From assembly GCF_026625725.1 (NCBI RefSeq), contig NZ_CP113060.1, positions 558,001-622,000 on the forward strand: 64,000 bases of DNA. Reading direction: 5' to 3'. Source of the stretch: Pseudomonas sp. SL4(2022) (GTDB taxonomy: Bacteria > Pseudomonadota > Gammaproteobacteria > Pseudomonadales > Pseudomonadaceae). The translations under genes and the position numbers were made by a program. The notes under the pieces were generated by a model. It was not told the DNA's origin. It saw nothing but the letters and a program-made list of their open reading frames with translations, and ran no database searches. Every line of letters begins with the position of its first letter. Positions within the stretch are counted from its first letter, which is position 1. Shown here in pieces: positions 1-10,128 of the stretch.

Positions 1-209
1 TGGTCAGCCTGGATGACCGACGTTTCGAGGTGCTGCAGAAGTGCGGTGAGCCGGCTTTTCGCGACCTGGTAGGCTACTCACTCGGCCCAAGTGAACGGCG
101 TGAGTACCAGATCGAGGAATGGGTCTATGGTCCGGATAATGGCATGCTCAGTATTCTCACCTTCGAAGGCACGCGCCTGCGTGCAATCGAACGGCGTCGT
201 AGTCGCTAA
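1..209 (+). CDS. DUF2845 family protein, C-terminal part
   Basis: This frame is open from the window edge (reading from base 3) to a TAA at 207-209. The visible part has the same pattern as the next two genes: a KCGEP-type Cys motif, R-D-x-x-G-Y, an EEW-V-Y-G-P segment and a Leu/Phe-rich G-x-R-L end. It is therefore the third member of a tandem DUF2845 set, and its N-terminus with the expected signal peptide lies outside the window. DUF2845 proteins are small predicted periplasmic proteins of unknown function. The next gene starts 3 bases downstream, which suggests one transcript. Confidence 0.85.
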   Translation, partial: VSLDDRRFEVLQKCGEPAFRDLVGYSLGPSERREYQIEEWVYGPDNGMLSILTFEGTRLRAIERRRSR

Positions 210-212
210 CCG

Positions 213-512
213 ATGAAAGCATTGATCAGTACCCTGCTATTACTTCTGCCCTTCTGTGCACAGGCCTCATCGACCCTGCGGTGCGACAGCGGGCTGATCA
301 GCCTCGACGACACTACCAGTGAAGTCAGCAGCAAATGCGGCGAACCCCTGAGCCGTGATTTTCTTGGCTACCGCGAAGTGCTGGATGAATACGGTTTCTA
401 CAATGAGGTCGCAGTTGAGGAGTGGTCATACGGACCACGCAACGGCATGTACCAATTTCTGCGCTTTCAAGGCAATCGACTGATCAAGATCGACAGTAAA
501 CGCGGCAACTAG
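213..512 (+). CDS. DUF2845 family predicted periplasmic protein
   Basis: This is a 99-residue protein. It begins with a short positively charged end and a hydrophobic stretch (residues 4-18, ending A-Q-A-S), which reads as a cleavable signal peptide. The mature part carries two cysteines: one in T-L-R-C, the other in the K-C-G-E-P motif. A conserved EEW-S-Y-G-P-R-N-G-M block and a basic K-R-G-N end follow. The family has no established function, and the two Cys suggest a disulphide in the periplasm. It follows the previous paralogue by 3 bases and is followed after 44 bases by a third copy, so tandem duplication is clear. The function is unassigned. Confidence 0.85.
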   Translation: MKALISTLLLLLPFCAQASSTLRCDSGLISLDDTTSEVSSKCGEPLSRDFLGYREVLDEYGFYNEVAVEEWSYGPRNGMYQFLRFQGNRLIKIDSKRGN

Positions 513-556
513 CAACACCTAACACTCACCCAAACCAACGACAAGGACATTCCACC

Positions 557-847
557 ATGCAACGGATAGCGCTCAGCCTCTCCCTGCTGCTTCTGGCAAC
601 CAGCGCCCAAGCCAGCACCCTGCGCTGCGAAAAGGGCATCGCCAGTACCGGCGACCGCACCACAGAGGTCGCCAGCAAATGTGGCGAACCGATTGCCCGC
701 GATATGCTGGGTTACACCCTGGATGCCCACGGCAATAACGAGTTCCTCGTCGAGGAGTGGGTCTATGGCCCGCGTAACGGCATGAACTACTACCTGCGAT
801 TCGAAGGCGGCCGACTTAAGAGCGTGGAAAGCAAACGCGGCAGCTGA
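557..847 (+). CDS. DUF2845 family predicted periplasmic protein
   Basis: This is a 96-residue paralogue of the two genes before it. It has a signal peptide (residues 1-19, ending A-Q-A-S), then T-L-R-C, K-C-G-E-P, R-D-M-L-G-Y, EEW-V-Y-G-P-R-N-G-M and a terminal S-K-R-G-S. The start at 557 has an AAGGA element a few bases upstream (543-547). A strong hairpin terminator follows at 863-900, so this is the last gene of the three-gene run. No catalytic residues can be recognised. The role is unknown, and the location is inferred to be periplasmic from the signal peptide alone. Confidence 0.85.
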   Translation: MQRIALSLSLLLLATSAQASTLRCEKGIASTGDRTTEVASKCGEPIARDMLGYTLDAHGNNEFLVEEWVYGPRNGMNYYLRFEGGRLKSVESKRGS

Positions 848-862
848 GCCGACAGCAGCCAC

Positions 863-900
863 AAAAAAAGCCCCGCTGGTTATGCCGGCGGGGCTTTTTT
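863..900. terminator. bidirectional intrinsic terminator
   Basis: An A-run, the stem GCCCCGC/GCGGGGC and a T-run form a symmetric terminator. It lies between the convergent DUF2845 and CsbD genes and can serve both strands. Confidence 0.9.
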
Positions 901-908
901 ACGCCTGA

Positions 909-1106
909 TTACAGCTTGCCGCTGAAATCACGCAGCTCATCCTGAGCCTTTTTCTTGGTCCAACCGTAACGCTCTTGCAGCTTGCCGGCCAAGTACTCGC
1001 TATGGCCTTCGGCGACGTTCAGGTCATCGTCGGTCAGGTTGCCCCAACGCTCCTTGATACGACCGTTGATTTGCTTCCACTTACCTTTGATTACATCAGT
1101 ATTCAT
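909..1106 (-). CDS. CsbD-family stress protein
   Basis: This is a small hydrophilic 65-residue protein with the CsbD family pattern: [12 protein letters not shown] at the start, a central W-G-N-L-T-D-D-D-L segment and a Y-G-W-T-K-K-K-A C-terminal part. An AAGGA ribosome site lies 6-8 bases before the ATG. CsbD proteins are general-stress-induced in many bacteria but have no known biochemical activity. The BON-domain gene lies just upstream on the same strand (63 bases apart), a pairing that fits an envelope or osmotic stress setting. The stress role is inferred from the family; the sequence itself shows only family membership. Confidence 0.9.
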   Translation of the reverse strand: MNTDVIKGKWKQINGRIKERWGNLTDDDLNVAEGHSEYLAGKLQERYGWTKKKAQDELRDFSGKL

Positions 1107-1169
1107 CTGCTTGTCCTTGTCGTTGAGTGGCTACCAGGCCCCTCGCAGCGCCTGGCACGCATCCATGGA

Positions 1170-1538
1170 TTACTGCGCGGTTTTCAGCGCTTCGGCGGAT
1201 ACCGCACTCACACCTTTGATCTCGCCGGCCTTGGCAATGGCCAGATCACGCTCGGCGGAGCTGGCAACAACCCCGGAAAGCGTGACAACGCCCTTATTGG
1301 TTTCGACCTTTATGTCGATACCGCTCAAGCTGCTGTCGGCCAGGAAGGTCGACTTCACTTTGCTGGTGATCCACGTGTCGGAAACCGCATCTTCTGCTTT
1401 ATCCATCGTCTCACTAGCGGCCAGCAGGGTTGGCTGCACGCTCGGGGTGCCCGCAGCCATAACCGGCCCGGCGAGCAAAAGCCCCAGCGCGGTGACGGTC
1501 ATGGCGGTTACTGCGAAATGCTTGATTGGCTTTTTCAT
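1170..1538 (-). CDS. BON-domain periplasmic protein (OsmY-like)
   Basis: This is a 122-residue protein with a clear signal peptide (residues 1-29, K-K-P-I-K-H then a long Ala/Val/Leu-rich core ending V-M-A-A). A single BON domain spans about residues 50-120, with the typical D-T-W-I-T-S-K-V-K start and G-V-V-T-L-S-G-V-V core. BON domains bind phospholipid surfaces, and OsmY in E. coli is a hyperosmotic-stress periplasmic protein. OsmY has two BON domains and this protein has one. The start has a consensus AGGAGG. It is probably co-regulated with the CsbD-family gene downstream. The periplasmic location is inferred from the signal peptide. Confidence 0.88.
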   Translation of the reverse strand: MKKPIKHFAVTAMTVTALGLLLAGPVMAAGTPSVQPTLLAASETMDKAEDAVSDTWITSKVKSTFLADSSLSGIDIKVETNKGVVTLSGVVASSAERDLAIAKAGEIKGVSAVSAEALKTAQ

Positions 1539-1780
1539 AAATCATGCCTCCTGCGTGTGCTGAACAATCTGCAAACCACAACGAGCTGCAGTCTCCCCAG
1601 TACTGTGGCAAGCGTTGTGCCAACCTTTCTAAATGGTTTATTTTTTAAATATCAATAACTTACCAATAAACAAAAACATCATGTGCCGTGCAATCTGCAT
1701 GCTAGGGCCAACCGAGCAGGGCATATTGCACGACAGCGCTGGTTGCATAGGCGCCGAGGCCCACATGCTTTTTTACCGAC

Positions 1781-1813
1781 AAAAAAAGAGGGCCCCGAAG
1801 GGCCCTCTTTTTT
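1781..1813. terminator. bidirectional intrinsic terminator after pnp
   Basis: The stem AGAGGGCCC/GGGCCCTCT with a GAA-type loop is flanked by seven A and six T. It ends the pnp transcript on the minus strand, and it can also stop plus-strand transcription coming from the AT-rich region 1628-1680. The stretch 1539-1780 otherwise holds only the presumed BON-gene promoter and an inverted repeat at 1687-1732. Confidence 0.9.
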
Positions 1814-1832
1814 CTGCAAAGTAACGCGGCGA

Positions 1833-3938
1833 TTACACGCCCGAAGCCTTGGCAGCCGCTACATCCTTGATCGACAGCTTGATACGGCCACGGTTGTCCA
1901 CGTCCAGTACCAACACTTCAACCTCCTGACCTTCTTTGAGAATGTCGGTCACCTTCTCAACGCGAGCGTCGCTCAACATGGAGATGTGCACCAGACCGTC
2001 TTTACCCGGCAGGATGTTGACGAAGGCACCGAAGTCAACAATGCGCTCAACCTTACCGACGTAGATCTTGCCGATCTCGGCTTCTGCGGTGATACCCAGG
2101 ACGCGCTGACGTGCCGCTTCTGCAGCTTCCTTGGTTTCGCCGAAGATTTTGATCGAACCGTCGTCTTCGATGTCGATCGACGCTTTGGTTTCTTCGCAGA
2201 TAGCACGGATGGTCGCGCCACCTTTACCGATCACGTCGCGAATCTTGTCCTGGTCGATCTTCATCGCGATCATGGTCGGCGCGTTGGCCGACAGTTCGCT
2301 ACGGGACTGAGCAATGACCTGGTTCATCTGACCGAGAATGTTCAGACGCGCTTCAAGGGCTTGGCCCAGGGCGATTTCCATGATTTCTTCGGTGATGCCC
2401 TGGATCTTGATGTCCATCTGCAGCGCTGTAACGCCATTAGCGGTACCGGCCACTTTGAAGTCCATGTCGCCCAGGTGGTCTTCGTCACCGAGGATGTCGG
2501 TCAGAACGGCAAATTTCTCGCCTTCCTTAACCAGGCCCATGGCGATACCCGCCACCGGCGCCTTCATCGGCACACCGGCGTCCATCAGGGCCAGGGACGC
2601 ACCGCACACGGAAGCCATCGAGGACGAACCGTTGGATTCGGTGATTTCCGATACCACGCGAATGGTGTACGGGAACACGTCGGCGGCCGGCAGCATGGCC
2701 TGCACCGAGCGACGCGCCAGACGGCCGTGACCGATTTCGCGGCGGCCAGTGGCGCCCATGCGACCACACTCACCCACCGAGTACGGCGGGAAGTTGTAGT
2801 GCAGCATGAAGGGGTCTTTCTTCTCGCCTTCCAGGGTATCAAGCAGCTGTGCGTCACGGGCAGTGCCGAGGGTGGCAACCACCAGCGCCTGGGTTTCGCC
2901 ACGGGTGAACAGCGCCGAACCGTGAGTCTTGTCCAGTACGCCGACTTCGATGTTCAGGCCACGCACAGTGCGGGTGTCACGACCGTCGATACGCGGCTTG
3001 CCGTTGACGATGTTCTCGCGCACGGTGCGGTATTCGATTTCACCGAAGGCGTCTTTCACTTCACCGGCAGAAGGCTGGCCTTCTTCGCCAGAGAACTTGG
3101 CCACCACCTGATCTTTCAACTCGCCCAGACGCGCGTAGCGGTCCTGCTTGATGATGATGGTGTAGGCCTGGGAAATCGCTTCACCGAACTCGCTGCGGAT
3201 GGCATTGAGCAGTGCAGTGTTTTCCGCTTTCGGCTGCCAGTCCCACGTCGGCTTGGCGGCTTCGGCAGCCAATTCAGCAACGGCTTGGATAACGGCTTGG
3301 AATTCGTCGTGGGCAAACAGCACGGCGCCCAGCATCTGGTCTTCGGTCAGCTCTTTGGCTTCCGACTCAACCATCAACACGGCGTCTTTGGTGCCGGCTA
3401 CAACCATGTCCAGGCTGGAGGCCTTGAGCTGCTCATACGTCGGGTTCAGCAGGTAGCCGGTTTCCGGGTGGAAAGCTACGCGGGCCGCACCGATGGGACC
3501 GTTGAACGGAATGCCGGAGATAGCCAGGGCCGCCGAGGTACCGATCATCGCGGCGATGTCCGGATCGGTCTTCTTGCTGGTGGAGATCACGGTGCAGATC
3601 ACCTGCACTTCGTTCTGAAAGCCTTCCGGGAACAGCGGACGGATCGGACGGTCGATCAGGCGCGAGGTCAGGGTTTCTTTTTCCGAAGGACGGGCTTCAC
3701 GCTTGAAGAAGCCGCCTGGGATCTTGCCGGCTGCGTAGGTTTTTTCCTGGTAGTGCACGGACAGCGGGAAAAAGCCTTTGCTTGGGTCGGCAGTTTTTGC
3801 GCCGGTGACAGCGACCAGCACGGTGACGTCATCGTCAACACTGACCAGTACTGCGCCGGAGGCCTGACGGGCGATGCGGCCCGTTTCGAGGGTAACGGTC
3901 GATTGACCGAATTGGAACTTCTTGATGACCGGGTTCAC
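1833..3938 (-). CDS. pnp: polyribonucleotide nucleotidyltransferase (PNPase)
   Basis: PNPase degrades RNA 3' to 5' with phosphate and is part of the degradosome in the cytoplasm. The 701-residue product has two RNase PH-type cores, an alpha-helical linker, a KH domain ([12 protein letters not shown] about residue 555) and a C-terminal S1 domain (G-K-I-Y-V-G-K-V about residue 620). A GTG start at 3938 is chosen because it gives the family N-terminus ([11 protein letters not shown]) and has AAGGA upstream. A longer in-frame ATG at 3998 would add 20 atypical residues. It is the last gene of the operon after rpsO, separated by a hairpin that probably also controls processing. Confidence 0.97.
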   Translation of the reverse strand: MNPVIKKFQFGQSTVTLETGRIARQASGAVLVSVDDDVTVLVAVTGAKTADPSKGFFPLSVHYQEKTYAAGKIPGGFFKREARPSEKETLTSRLIDRPIRPLFPEGFQNEVQVICTVISTSKKTDPDIAAMIGTSAALAISGIPFNGPIGAARVAFHPETGYLLNPTYEQLKASSLDMVVAGTKDAVLMVESEAKELTEDQMLGAVLFAHDEFQAVIQAVAELAAEAAKPTWDWQPKAENTALLNAIRSEFGEAISQAYTIIIKQDRYARLGELKDQVVAKFSGEEGQPSAGEVKDAFGEIEYRTVRENIVNGKPRIDGRDTRTVRGLNIEVGVLDKTHGSALFTRGETQALVVATLGTARDAQLLDTLEGEKKDPFMLHYNFPPYSVGECGRMGATGRREIGHGRLARRSVQAMLPAADVFPYTIRVVSEITESNGSSSMASVCGASLALMDAGVPMKAPVAGIAMGLVKEGEKFAVLTDILGDEDHLGDMDFKVAGTANGVTALQMDIKIQGITEEIMEIALGQALEARLNILGQMNQVIAQSRSELSANAPTMIAMKIDQDKIRDVIGKGGATIRAICEETKASIDIEDDGSIKIFGETKEAAEAARQRVLGITAEAEIGKIYVGKVERIVDFGAFVNILPGKDGLVHISMLSDARVEKVTDILKEGQEVEVLVLDVDNRGRIKLSIKDVAAAKASGV

Positions 3939-4083
3939 GGTGTTTTCCTTCTCTTTGTTGCCCTTGGGGAAAGCGTTTTTGCAGCCGTTGCTCAGCATGT
4001 GAACAGACGGGTCTTACAGAATGAGTGGGCGGTTACGGGAATCGGACCCGCTATCGTCCAAAACAGCTACAGCAGAAAAGCAA

Positions 4084-4117
4084 AAGCTGGAAGCAGGGTA
4101 AACCCCACTTCCAGCTT
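4084..4117 (-). terminator. rpsO-pnp intergenic hairpin (attenuating terminator)
   Basis: The stem AAGCTGGAAG/CTTCCAGCTT, with an inner GGG/CCC pair, is followed on the minus strand by TTTTGCTTTTC. It lies between rpsO and pnp, where E. coli has the rpsO terminator and an RNase III site. Partial read-through into pnp is inferred. Confidence 0.75.
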
Positions 4118-4144
4118 CGGCAGTCAGCTACGCATAAGCATTGC

Positions 4145-4414
4145 TTAGCGACGCAGACCCAGGCGACCGATCAGGGCGCTGTAACGACTGGTGTCCTTAC
4201 CCTTCAGGTAGTCCAGCAGCTTACGGCGCTGGTTAACCATACGGATCAGACCACGACGGCTGTGGTGATCTTTACCGTTGGCCTTGAAGTGGCCTTGCAG
4301 CTTGTTGATGTTGGCGGACAGCAGTGCAACTTGCACTTCCGGGCTACCGGTGTCGCCTTCAGCTTGCTTGTAGTCGTTAACGATCTGGGCTTTTTCTTCA
4401 ACGCTGAGTGCCAT
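4145..4414 (-). CDS. rpsO: 30S ribosomal protein S15
   Basis: The protein has 89 residues, the standard S15 length, and starts M-A-L-S-V-E-E-K. It has the conserved [12 protein letters not shown] motif and the [11 protein letters not shown]-contact region, and ends G-R-L-G-L-R-R. S15 binds the central domain of 16S rRNA early in small-subunit assembly. A GAGAGGAT ribosome site precedes the ATG. The gene lies between truB and pnp as in other gammaproteobacteria. Two hairpins upstream (4435-4477) may be the place where S15 represses its own translation, but the structure has not been matched to a known S15 site. Confidence 0.98.
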   Translation of the reverse strand: MALSVEEKAQIVNDYKQAEGDTGSPEVQVALLSANINKLQGHFKANGKDHHSRRGLIRMVNQRRKLLDYLKGKDTSRYSALIGRLGLRR

Positions 4415-4434
4415 GGGGCAATCCTCTCAGTTAG

Positions 4435-4477
4435 GCAACTGCCGAAACAGTTGCAATAGGCCGGGAATCGCTTCCCG
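4435..4477 (-). promoter_or_regulatory. two hairpins in the rpsO leader
   Basis: Two adjacent perfect hairpins sit just before rpsO: CGGGAA/TTCCCG with a TCGC loop (4462-4477), and GCAACTG/CAGTTGC with a six-base loop (4435-4454). The second ends 9 bases before the ribosome site. S15 autoregulation acts on mRNA leader structure in several bacteria, so a control role is plausible but unproven. Confidence 0.45.
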
Positions 4478-4618
4478 TGTTTTTAAAGTGAGGCATGACC
4501 GTGCCTATTAACAGCCACCCTCGATACACGCCGACCAGAGCCGAAACCCCATGTCCGCGCTACGGTCTGCTGACCGAATCCTGCACCGCTAAGCCGAGGC
4601 CTGCAGCAATAACCCAGG

Positions 4619-5539
4619 CTAAGCCTTGGTTGAAATCAATCGACGCGGCGCAATGCGTCCGTCTTCGCTCACTTCACCGATCCCGATAAAGCGGCCGTTG
4701 TGGTCCTGTACCCGAACCATGCCGAACTTCGGCGCTTCGGGGGCGCGTACTGGCTGCCCTTGCAGCCAGTAGAACGAACTGTGCTCGGAGAACTGCAGCA
4801 GCGGCCAATGTTGCAAACCGCTGTCGACGGGTTGCAGGAACTGGTCAACGGCCTCATTGCCACCTTCGCCATGCACCCGCTCCAGCTCTTCGAGCGTTAC
4901 GGTGCGGCTCAAATCGAAAGGGCCGGCTTTGGTTCTGCGCAGCTCAGCAACGTGTGCACCACAACCCAGCAAGTGGCCGATGTCTTCGACCAGAGTGCGG
5001 ATGTACGTGCCTTTGCTGCAATCGACCGCCAGGCGCGCTTGCTCCGCTTCGCAGTCCAGTAATTCCAGGCGCGCAATAGTAACAGAACGCGGCTCGCGCT
5101 CCACTACTTCACCTGCACGGGCCAGCTTGTAAAGTGGCTGACCATCACGTTTAAGGGCTGAGTACATCGGCGGTATCTGACTGATATCACCGCGAAAATC
5201 CGGGAGCACCGCTTCAATATCGGCGCGACCAACGGTCACAGGGCGACATTCCAACACCTCACCCTCGGCATCCGCAGTGGTGGTGGTGACACCCAACTGC
5301 ATCAGCGTTTCATAACCTTTGTCGGCATCGAGCAGGTATTGGGAAAACTTGGTGGCTTCCCCAAAACACAGAGGCAATACACCTGTGGCCAGCGGATCTA
5401 AGCTGCCGGTGTGCCCGGCCTTCTCGGCGTTAAGCAACCAGCGCACTTTCTGCAGCGCCGCGTTGGAACTAAAGCCTTTGGGCTTATCGAGTAGGATGAT
5501 GCCATCCACGGCACGACGAATACGTTTGACCTGGGCCAC
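4619..5539 (-). CDS. truB: tRNA pseudouridine(55) synthase
   Basis: TruB converts U55 of tRNA T-loops to pseudouridine and also acts as a tRNA chaperone. The 306-residue protein shows the catalytic [12 protein letters not shown] block (Asp nucleophile) and the K-A-G-H-T motif, followed by the K-G-T-Y-I-R-T-L motif and a PUA-like C-terminal domain. The GTG at 5539 gives V-A-Q-V-K-R-I-R-R, the usual N-terminus, with AAGGAG upstream. A further in-frame extension to 5599 would run into rbfA. The start lies 4 bases after the rbfA stop, so translation is probably coupled. Confidence 0.96.
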   Translation of the reverse strand: MAQVKRIRRAVDGIILLDKPKGFSSNAALQKVRWLLNAEKAGHTGSLDPLATGVLPLCFGEATKFSQYLLDADKGYETLMQLGVTTTTADAEGEVLECRPVTVGRADIEAVLPDFRGDISQIPPMYSALKRDGQPLYKLARAGEVVEREPRSVTIARLELLDCEAEQARLAVDCSKGTYIRTLVEDIGHLLGCGAHVAELRRTKAGPFDLSRTVTLEELERVHGEGGNEAVDQFLQPVDSGLQHWPLLQFSEHSSFYWLQGQPVRAPEAPKFGMVRVQDHNGRFIGIGEVSEDGRIAPRRLISTKA

Positions 5540-5543
5540 GCGC

Positions 5544-5951
5544 TTACTCCTTGGCCTCGGTGGGGGCATCGTCGTGCAGACGATCTTCGCTGACCGCACG
5601 CTCGATCAACGCTGACAGCTGCGCGCCACGCACGACACTCTCATCGTAGTGAAAGCGCAAATTCGGCACACTGCGCAGCTTCATCGCCCGGCCCAACTGC
5701 ATACGCAAAAAACCGCTGGCGTCGTTGAGTACCTTGATACTCTGCGCCACGCTGTCCACACCGTCCTCAGGTTCACCGCCCATGACGGTGACATACACCT
5801 TGGCATGGCTGGAGTCGCGACTGACATCCACCGCAGTAATCGTCACCAACCCACCCAAGCGCGGGTCTTTAACTTCCATACGGATCAACTGCGCCAGTTC
5901 GCGCTGTATCTGATCGCCGATGCGCTGGGCACGGCTAAATTCTTTGGCCAT
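5544..5951 (-). CDS. rbfA: ribosome-binding factor A
   Basis: RbfA is a KH-fold 30S maturation factor needed for 5'-end processing of 16S rRNA, especially in the cold. The product has 135 residues from [10 protein letters not shown] at 5951. A longer frame exists, but its first 19 residues are not family-like. The conserved V-K-D-P-R-L-G and L-R-F-H-Y-D-E-S segments are present. The gene lies between infB and truB, the standard position, and its stop codon overlaps the truB ribosome site. Confidence 0.96.
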   Translation of the reverse strand: MAKEFSRAQRIGDQIQRELAQLIRMEVKDPRLGGLVTITAVDVSRDSSHAKVYVTVMGGEPEDGVDSVAQSIKVLNDASGFLRMQLGRAMKLRSVPNLRFHYDESVVRGAQLSALIERAVSEDRLHDDAPTEAKE

Positions 5952-6059
5952 TTCTACTACCTTCACTCGTCGCACTGCCGCAAAAAGCAGTGGACCTAAA
6001 AGCGGCAAACGCCCGGCCGCGCAAAAGCGGGGCCGGGCGCTGCGTGTTGCGGCTCGTGC

Positions 6060-8552
6060 TTACAGGCTACGGGCCACTTGGACTTTCTCGAACACTTCGA
6101 TCTTGTCGCCGACTTTGACGTCGTTGTAGCTCTTCACACCGATCCCGCACTCCATGCCATTACGCACTTCGGAGGCATCGTCTTTGAAGCGACGCAGAGA
6201 TTCCAGCTCGCCTTCGAAAATCACTACATCATCGCGCAGTACGCGGATCGGACGGTTACGGTAAACCGTACCCTCGACCACCATACAACCGGCGATCGCA
6301 CCGAATTTCGGCGAACGGAACACGTCACGCACTTCAGCAATACCCAGGATGTTCTCGCGAACATCACTGCCGAGCATGCCGGTCAGGGCCTTCTTGACGT
6401 CTTCGATGATGTCGTAGATCACGTTGTAGTAACGCATATCCAGACCTTCCTGCTCGACGATCTTGCGCGCGCCGGCATCGGCACGCACGTTAAAGCCAAA
6501 CAGTACAGCATTGGAGGCCAGCGCCAGGTTGGCATCGGACTCGGTGATACCACCGACGCCGCCACCGACCACACGCACCTGCACTTCATCGTTACCCAAG
6601 CCGCTGAGCGAGCCTTGCAGCGCTTCCAGAGAACCACGAACGTCGGATTTGAGGACGATGTTGAGCGTCTTCTTCTCTTCCTGCCCCATGTTCTCGAAGA
6701 TGTTTTCCAGCTTGCCAGCGTGGGCACGGGCCAGTTTCACTTCGCGGAACTTGCCTTGACGGAACAGCGCGACTTCACGAGCTTTCTTCTCGTCAGCCAG
6801 CACGCTCATGTCGTCGCCCGCATCCGGGGTGCCGTCCAGGCCGAGAATCTCGACCGGAATCGACGGGCCGGCTTCTTTGATCGGCTTGCCATTCTCGTCG
6901 AGCATGGCGCGGATACGACCGTAGTTGGAGCCGATCAGCACCATGTCGCCTTGGCGCAGAGTACCGTCCTGAACCAGCACGGTCGCAACCGGGCCGCGGC
7001 CTTTATCCAGACGCGATTCAACCACAACACCACGGCCTGGGGCCGACGGAGTGGCTTTCAGCTCGAGAATTTCGGCCTGCAGCAACACGGCTTCCAGCAG
7101 TTCGTCGACACCGGTACCGACTTTCGCCGACACAGGAACGAACGGCGTATCACCACCCCACTCTTCCGAGGTCACACCGTGCACCGACAGCTCGCTACGA
7201 ATGCGATCAAGGTCAGCGCCCGGCTTGTCGATCTTGTTCACGGCAACCACCAGCGGTACACCAGCGGCCTGGGCATGCTGAACAGCTTCAATGGTCTGCG
7301 GCATCACGCCGTCATCGGCTGCAACCACCAGAATCACGATATCGGTCGCCTTGGCACCACGGGCACGCATGGCGGTAAACGCGGCGTGACCCGGGGTGTC
7401 GAGGAAGGTGACCATGCCGCGTTCGGTTTCTACGTGGTAGGCACCGATGTGCTGGGTAATACCGCCGGCTTCGCCAGCCGCCACCTTGGCGCGGCGAATG
7501 TAGTCGAGCAGCGAGGTTTTACCGTGGTCAACGTGACCCATTACAGTCACAACCGGCGCACGGGCAAAGGTCTCGCCTTCGAACTTCAGCGACTCAGCCA
7601 GGGAGTCTTCCAGGGCGGTGTCGCTGACCAGGGTAACTTTGTGACCCAGCTCTTCAGCAACCAACTGGGCAGTTTCCTGATCCAGCACCTGGTTGATGGT
7701 CGCCGGGGTGCCCAGCTTGAACATGAACTTAATGATTTCAGCGGCCTTGACCGACATCTGCTGAGCGAGATCGCCCACCGTGATGGTCTCCCCGATCTTA
7801 ACATCACGCACGATCGGACCCGTCGGGCTCTGGAAGCCGTGCTGGTTACGTTTCTTCAGCTTGGCCTTGCCGCGGCCACCGCGACGGAAGCCATCGCTTT
7901 CCTCATCGATGGTACGCGGAGCAACGCGCGGTGCCGGCGCCTTCTCTTTGACGGTAGGGCGATGCTGGGTGGTTTTGCGCTCACCACCACGACGATCGGC
8001 ATCATCATTGCGTGCTTTGTCTGGACGACGCGGCTCGTCTTTCTTGCGCTCTTCGACAACCGGCGCGGTAACCACTGGAAGCTCGACATCAACAACCGGA
8101 GCGGCTTCGGCAGGCGCGTCAACAGCAGCAGGTGCGGCAGCCGGACGCTGAGCATCCTCAGCCGCGCGCTGCTTGGCTTCTTCTTCAGCCTTCAGGCGCG
8201 CCGCTTCGACAGCCGCACGCTGCTCAGCAAGCTCACGCTGCTTTTCAGCTTCGATCTCTTCGGCGCTGCGCTTGACGAAGGTTTTCTTCTTGCGCACTTC
8301 AACGCTAATGGTCTTGCTACCGGCAACCCGCAGGGTGCTGGTGGTCTTGCGCTGCAAAGTAATCTTGCGCGGCTCTTCGACCTTGTCGCCGTGACTGCTC
8401 TTGAGGTGGGCCAACAGGGCCTGCTTCTCACTGTCGGTCACTGCCTGCTCAGCACTGCTGTGCGGCAAACCCGCCTCACGCATTTGCTGCAGCAGTCGCT
8501 CAACCGGCGTATTGACCACTTGGGCCAGTTCTTTAACCGTGACTTGCGTCAT
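6060..8552 (-). CDS. infB: translation initiation factor IF-2
   Basis: IF2 is the GTPase that places initiator tRNA on the 30S and joins the subunits. The 830-residue protein has an N-terminal IF2_N domain (residues 1-50), a long charged Lys/Glu/Ala-rich linker (about 90-240), a second IF2_N domain, and then the G domain with G-H-V-D-H-G-K-T near residue 338, D-T-P-G-H and N-K-I-D. The C-terminal tRNA-binding domains end K-V-Q-V-A-R-S-L. The linker is rich in Ala/Arg/Glu, as usual for Pseudomonas. It lies 27 bases after nusA in the same operon. Confidence 0.98.
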   Translation of the reverse strand: MTQVTVKELAQVVNTPVERLLQQMREAGLPHSSAEQAVTDSEKQALLAHLKSSHGDKVEEPRKITLQRKTTSTLRVAGSKTISVEVRKKKTFVKRSAEEIEAEKQRELAEQRAAVEAARLKAEEEAKQRAAEDAQRPAAAPAAVDAPAEAAPVVDVELPVVTAPVVEERKKDEPRRPDKARNDDADRRGGERKTTQHRPTVKEKAPAPRVAPRTIDEESDGFRRGGRGKAKLKKRNQHGFQSPTGPIVRDVKIGETITVGDLAQQMSVKAAEIIKFMFKLGTPATINQVLDQETAQLVAEELGHKVTLVSDTALEDSLAESLKFEGETFARAPVVTVMGHVDHGKTSLLDYIRRAKVAAGEAGGITQHIGAYHVETERGMVTFLDTPGHAAFTAMRARGAKATDIVILVVAADDGVMPQTIEAVQHAQAAGVPLVVAVNKIDKPGADLDRIRSELSVHGVTSEEWGGDTPFVPVSAKVGTGVDELLEAVLLQAEILELKATPSAPGRGVVVESRLDKGRGPVATVLVQDGTLRQGDMVLIGSNYGRIRAMLDENGKPIKEAGPSIPVEILGLDGTPDAGDDMSVLADEKKAREVALFRQGKFREVKLARAHAGKLENIFENMGQEEKKTLNIVLKSDVRGSLEALQGSLSGLGNDEVQVRVVGGGVGGITESDANLALASNAVLFGFNVRADAGARKIVEQEGLDMRYYNVIYDIIEDVKKALTGMLGSDVRENILGIAEVRDVFRSPKFGAIAGCMVVEGTVYRNRPIRVLRDDVVIFEGELESLRRFKDDASEVRNGMECGIGVKSYNDVKVGDKIEVFEKVQVARSL

Positions 8553-8579
8553 GCATTTCTCTCCTCAGGCCGCAACTGC

Positions 8580-10061
8580 TTACTCGAACCAATGGGCTCG
8601 GGCGGCCATGATCAACTTGCCGGCTCGCTCAGCGTCGATACCGTCGATGTCGAGCAGGTCATCAATCGACTGCTCGGCCAGGTCTTCGCGGTTAATAACG
8701 CCGCGCACTGCCAGTTCATGCGCAAGCGCCTTATCCATCCCCTCAAGCGAGAGCAAGTCTTCGGCTGGGTGGGCATCTGCCAGCTTTTCCTCGTTGGCGA
8801 TGGCTTTGGTCAGCAGGCGATCTTTGGCGCGAGCACGAAGCTCATTGACGATATCCTCGTCAAAACCATCGATGCTGAGCATCTCTTCCATCGGTACGTA
8901 GGCAATTTCTTCAAGGCTGGTGAAGCCCTCTTCGACTAACACCTGGGCAAGCTCTTCGTCGACTTCAAGCTCGTCGATAAAGCGCTGCAGGATATCGCCT
9001 GTTTCAGCTTGCTGTTTAGCCTGAATGTCCGCCTCGGTCATCACGTTCAGGGTCCAGCCAGTCAGCTGACTCGCCAAACGCACGTTCTGACCGCCGCGGC
9101 CAATGGCCTGAGCAAGGTTGTCTGCGCCAACGGCGATGTCCATGGCATGGGCATCTTCGTCGACAATGATGGCGGCCACTTCGGCGGGCGACATGGCGTT
9201 GATCACGAACTGCGCGGGGTTGTCGTCCCACAGCACGATGTCGACCCGCTCACCGGCCAACTCCCCAGAAACCGCCTGCACGCGCGAACCGCGCATACCG
9301 ATACAGGCACCTTGCGGGTCGATACGTTTATCTTTGGAACGCACGGCCAGCTTGGCGCGCGAACCCGGATCACGGGACGCACCCATGACTTCGATCAGCT
9401 CTTCAGCGATTTCCGGCACTTCGATGCGGAACAACTCGATCAGCATTTCCGGCGCAGTACGCGACAGAATGAGTTGCGGGCCGCGGTTCTCGGTACGGAT
9501 TTCCTTGAGCAGCGCACGCAGACGCACACCGACGCGGAAGGTTTCGCGGGAGATGATGTCTTCGCGAGCCAGCATGGCCTCGGCATTGTTACCCAGGTCA
9601 ACGATCACGCTGTCACGGGTCACTTTCTTCACGGTGCCGGAGATGATTTCACCCAGACGCTCGCGATAGGCCTCAACCACCTGAGCACGCTCAGCTTCGC
9701 GAACCTTCTGCACAATCACCTGCTTCGCGGTTTGCGCAGCAATGCGGCCGAACTCGATGGATTCGATCTTCTCTTCCAGCACGTCGCCAACTTTGGCGTT
9801 GGCTTCGACCGCACGCGGCATGTCAGTGGTGACCTGATGTGCAGGATCATCAAAGTCACTTTCTTCAACCACTGTCCAGCAGCGGAATGTTTCGTAGCTT
9901 CCGTTGTGGCGGTTGATCACCACACGCAACTCGACCTCGTCCTCAAAACGCTTTTTGGTAGCAGTGGCCAGAGCCAGCTCCAGCGCTTCAAAAATTACGC
10001 CCGCCGGTACGCCCTTTTCGTTGGACACCGACTCAACAACCAGCAGTACTTCTTTGCTCAT
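8580..10061 (-). CDS. nusA: transcription termination/antitermination protein NusA
   Basis: NusA binds RNA polymerase and nascent RNA and modulates pausing, termination and antitermination. The 493-residue protein has the N-terminal polymerase-binding domain, an S1 domain, two KH domains (around I-G-M-R-G-S-R and I-G-R-G-G-Q-N) and two C-terminal helix-hairpin repeats (ending A-R-A-H-W-F-E). The ATG at 10061 gives [10 protein letters not shown], the usual N-terminus; a start 7 codons upstream is less likely. It follows rimP by 67 bases. In E. coli NusA controls its own operon through leader terminators, and comparable hairpins occur here before rimP. Confidence 0.97.
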   Translation of the reverse strand: MSKEVLLVVESVSNEKGVPAGVIFEALELALATATKKRFEDEVELRVVINRHNGSYETFRCWTVVEESDFDDPAHQVTTDMPRAVEANAKVGDVLEEKIESIEFGRIAAQTAKQVIVQKVREAERAQVVEAYRERLGEIISGTVKKVTRDSVIVDLGNNAEAMLAREDIISRETFRVGVRLRALLKEIRTENRGPQLILSRTAPEMLIELFRIEVPEIAEELIEVMGASRDPGSRAKLAVRSKDKRIDPQGACIGMRGSRVQAVSGELAGERVDIVLWDDNPAQFVINAMSPAEVAAIIVDEDAHAMDIAVGADNLAQAIGRGGQNVRLASQLTGWTLNVMTEADIQAKQQAETGDILQRFIDELEVDEELAQVLVEEGFTSLEEIAYVPMEEMLSIDGFDEDIVNELRARAKDRLLTKAIANEEKLADAHPAEDLLSLEGMDKALAHELAVRGVINREDLAEQSIDDLLDIDGIDAERAGKLIMAARAHWFE

Positions 10062-10128
10062 CGTACGCCTCGCCTTTCGCAATCCATTGGATCCGCGCTA
10101 TCCGCGCCACTTGCGGGGGATCCGCGCC

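Noticed and set aside
1683..4148. Open frame of 821 codons opposite pnp
   Set aside because: It is an antisense shadow of pnp and rpsO. The minus strand encodes clear PNPase and S15.
6078..8939. Open frame of 953 codons opposite infB and nusA
   Set aside because: It is a shadow of the GC-rich third-position pattern of infB, lacks a ribosome site and has no family pattern.
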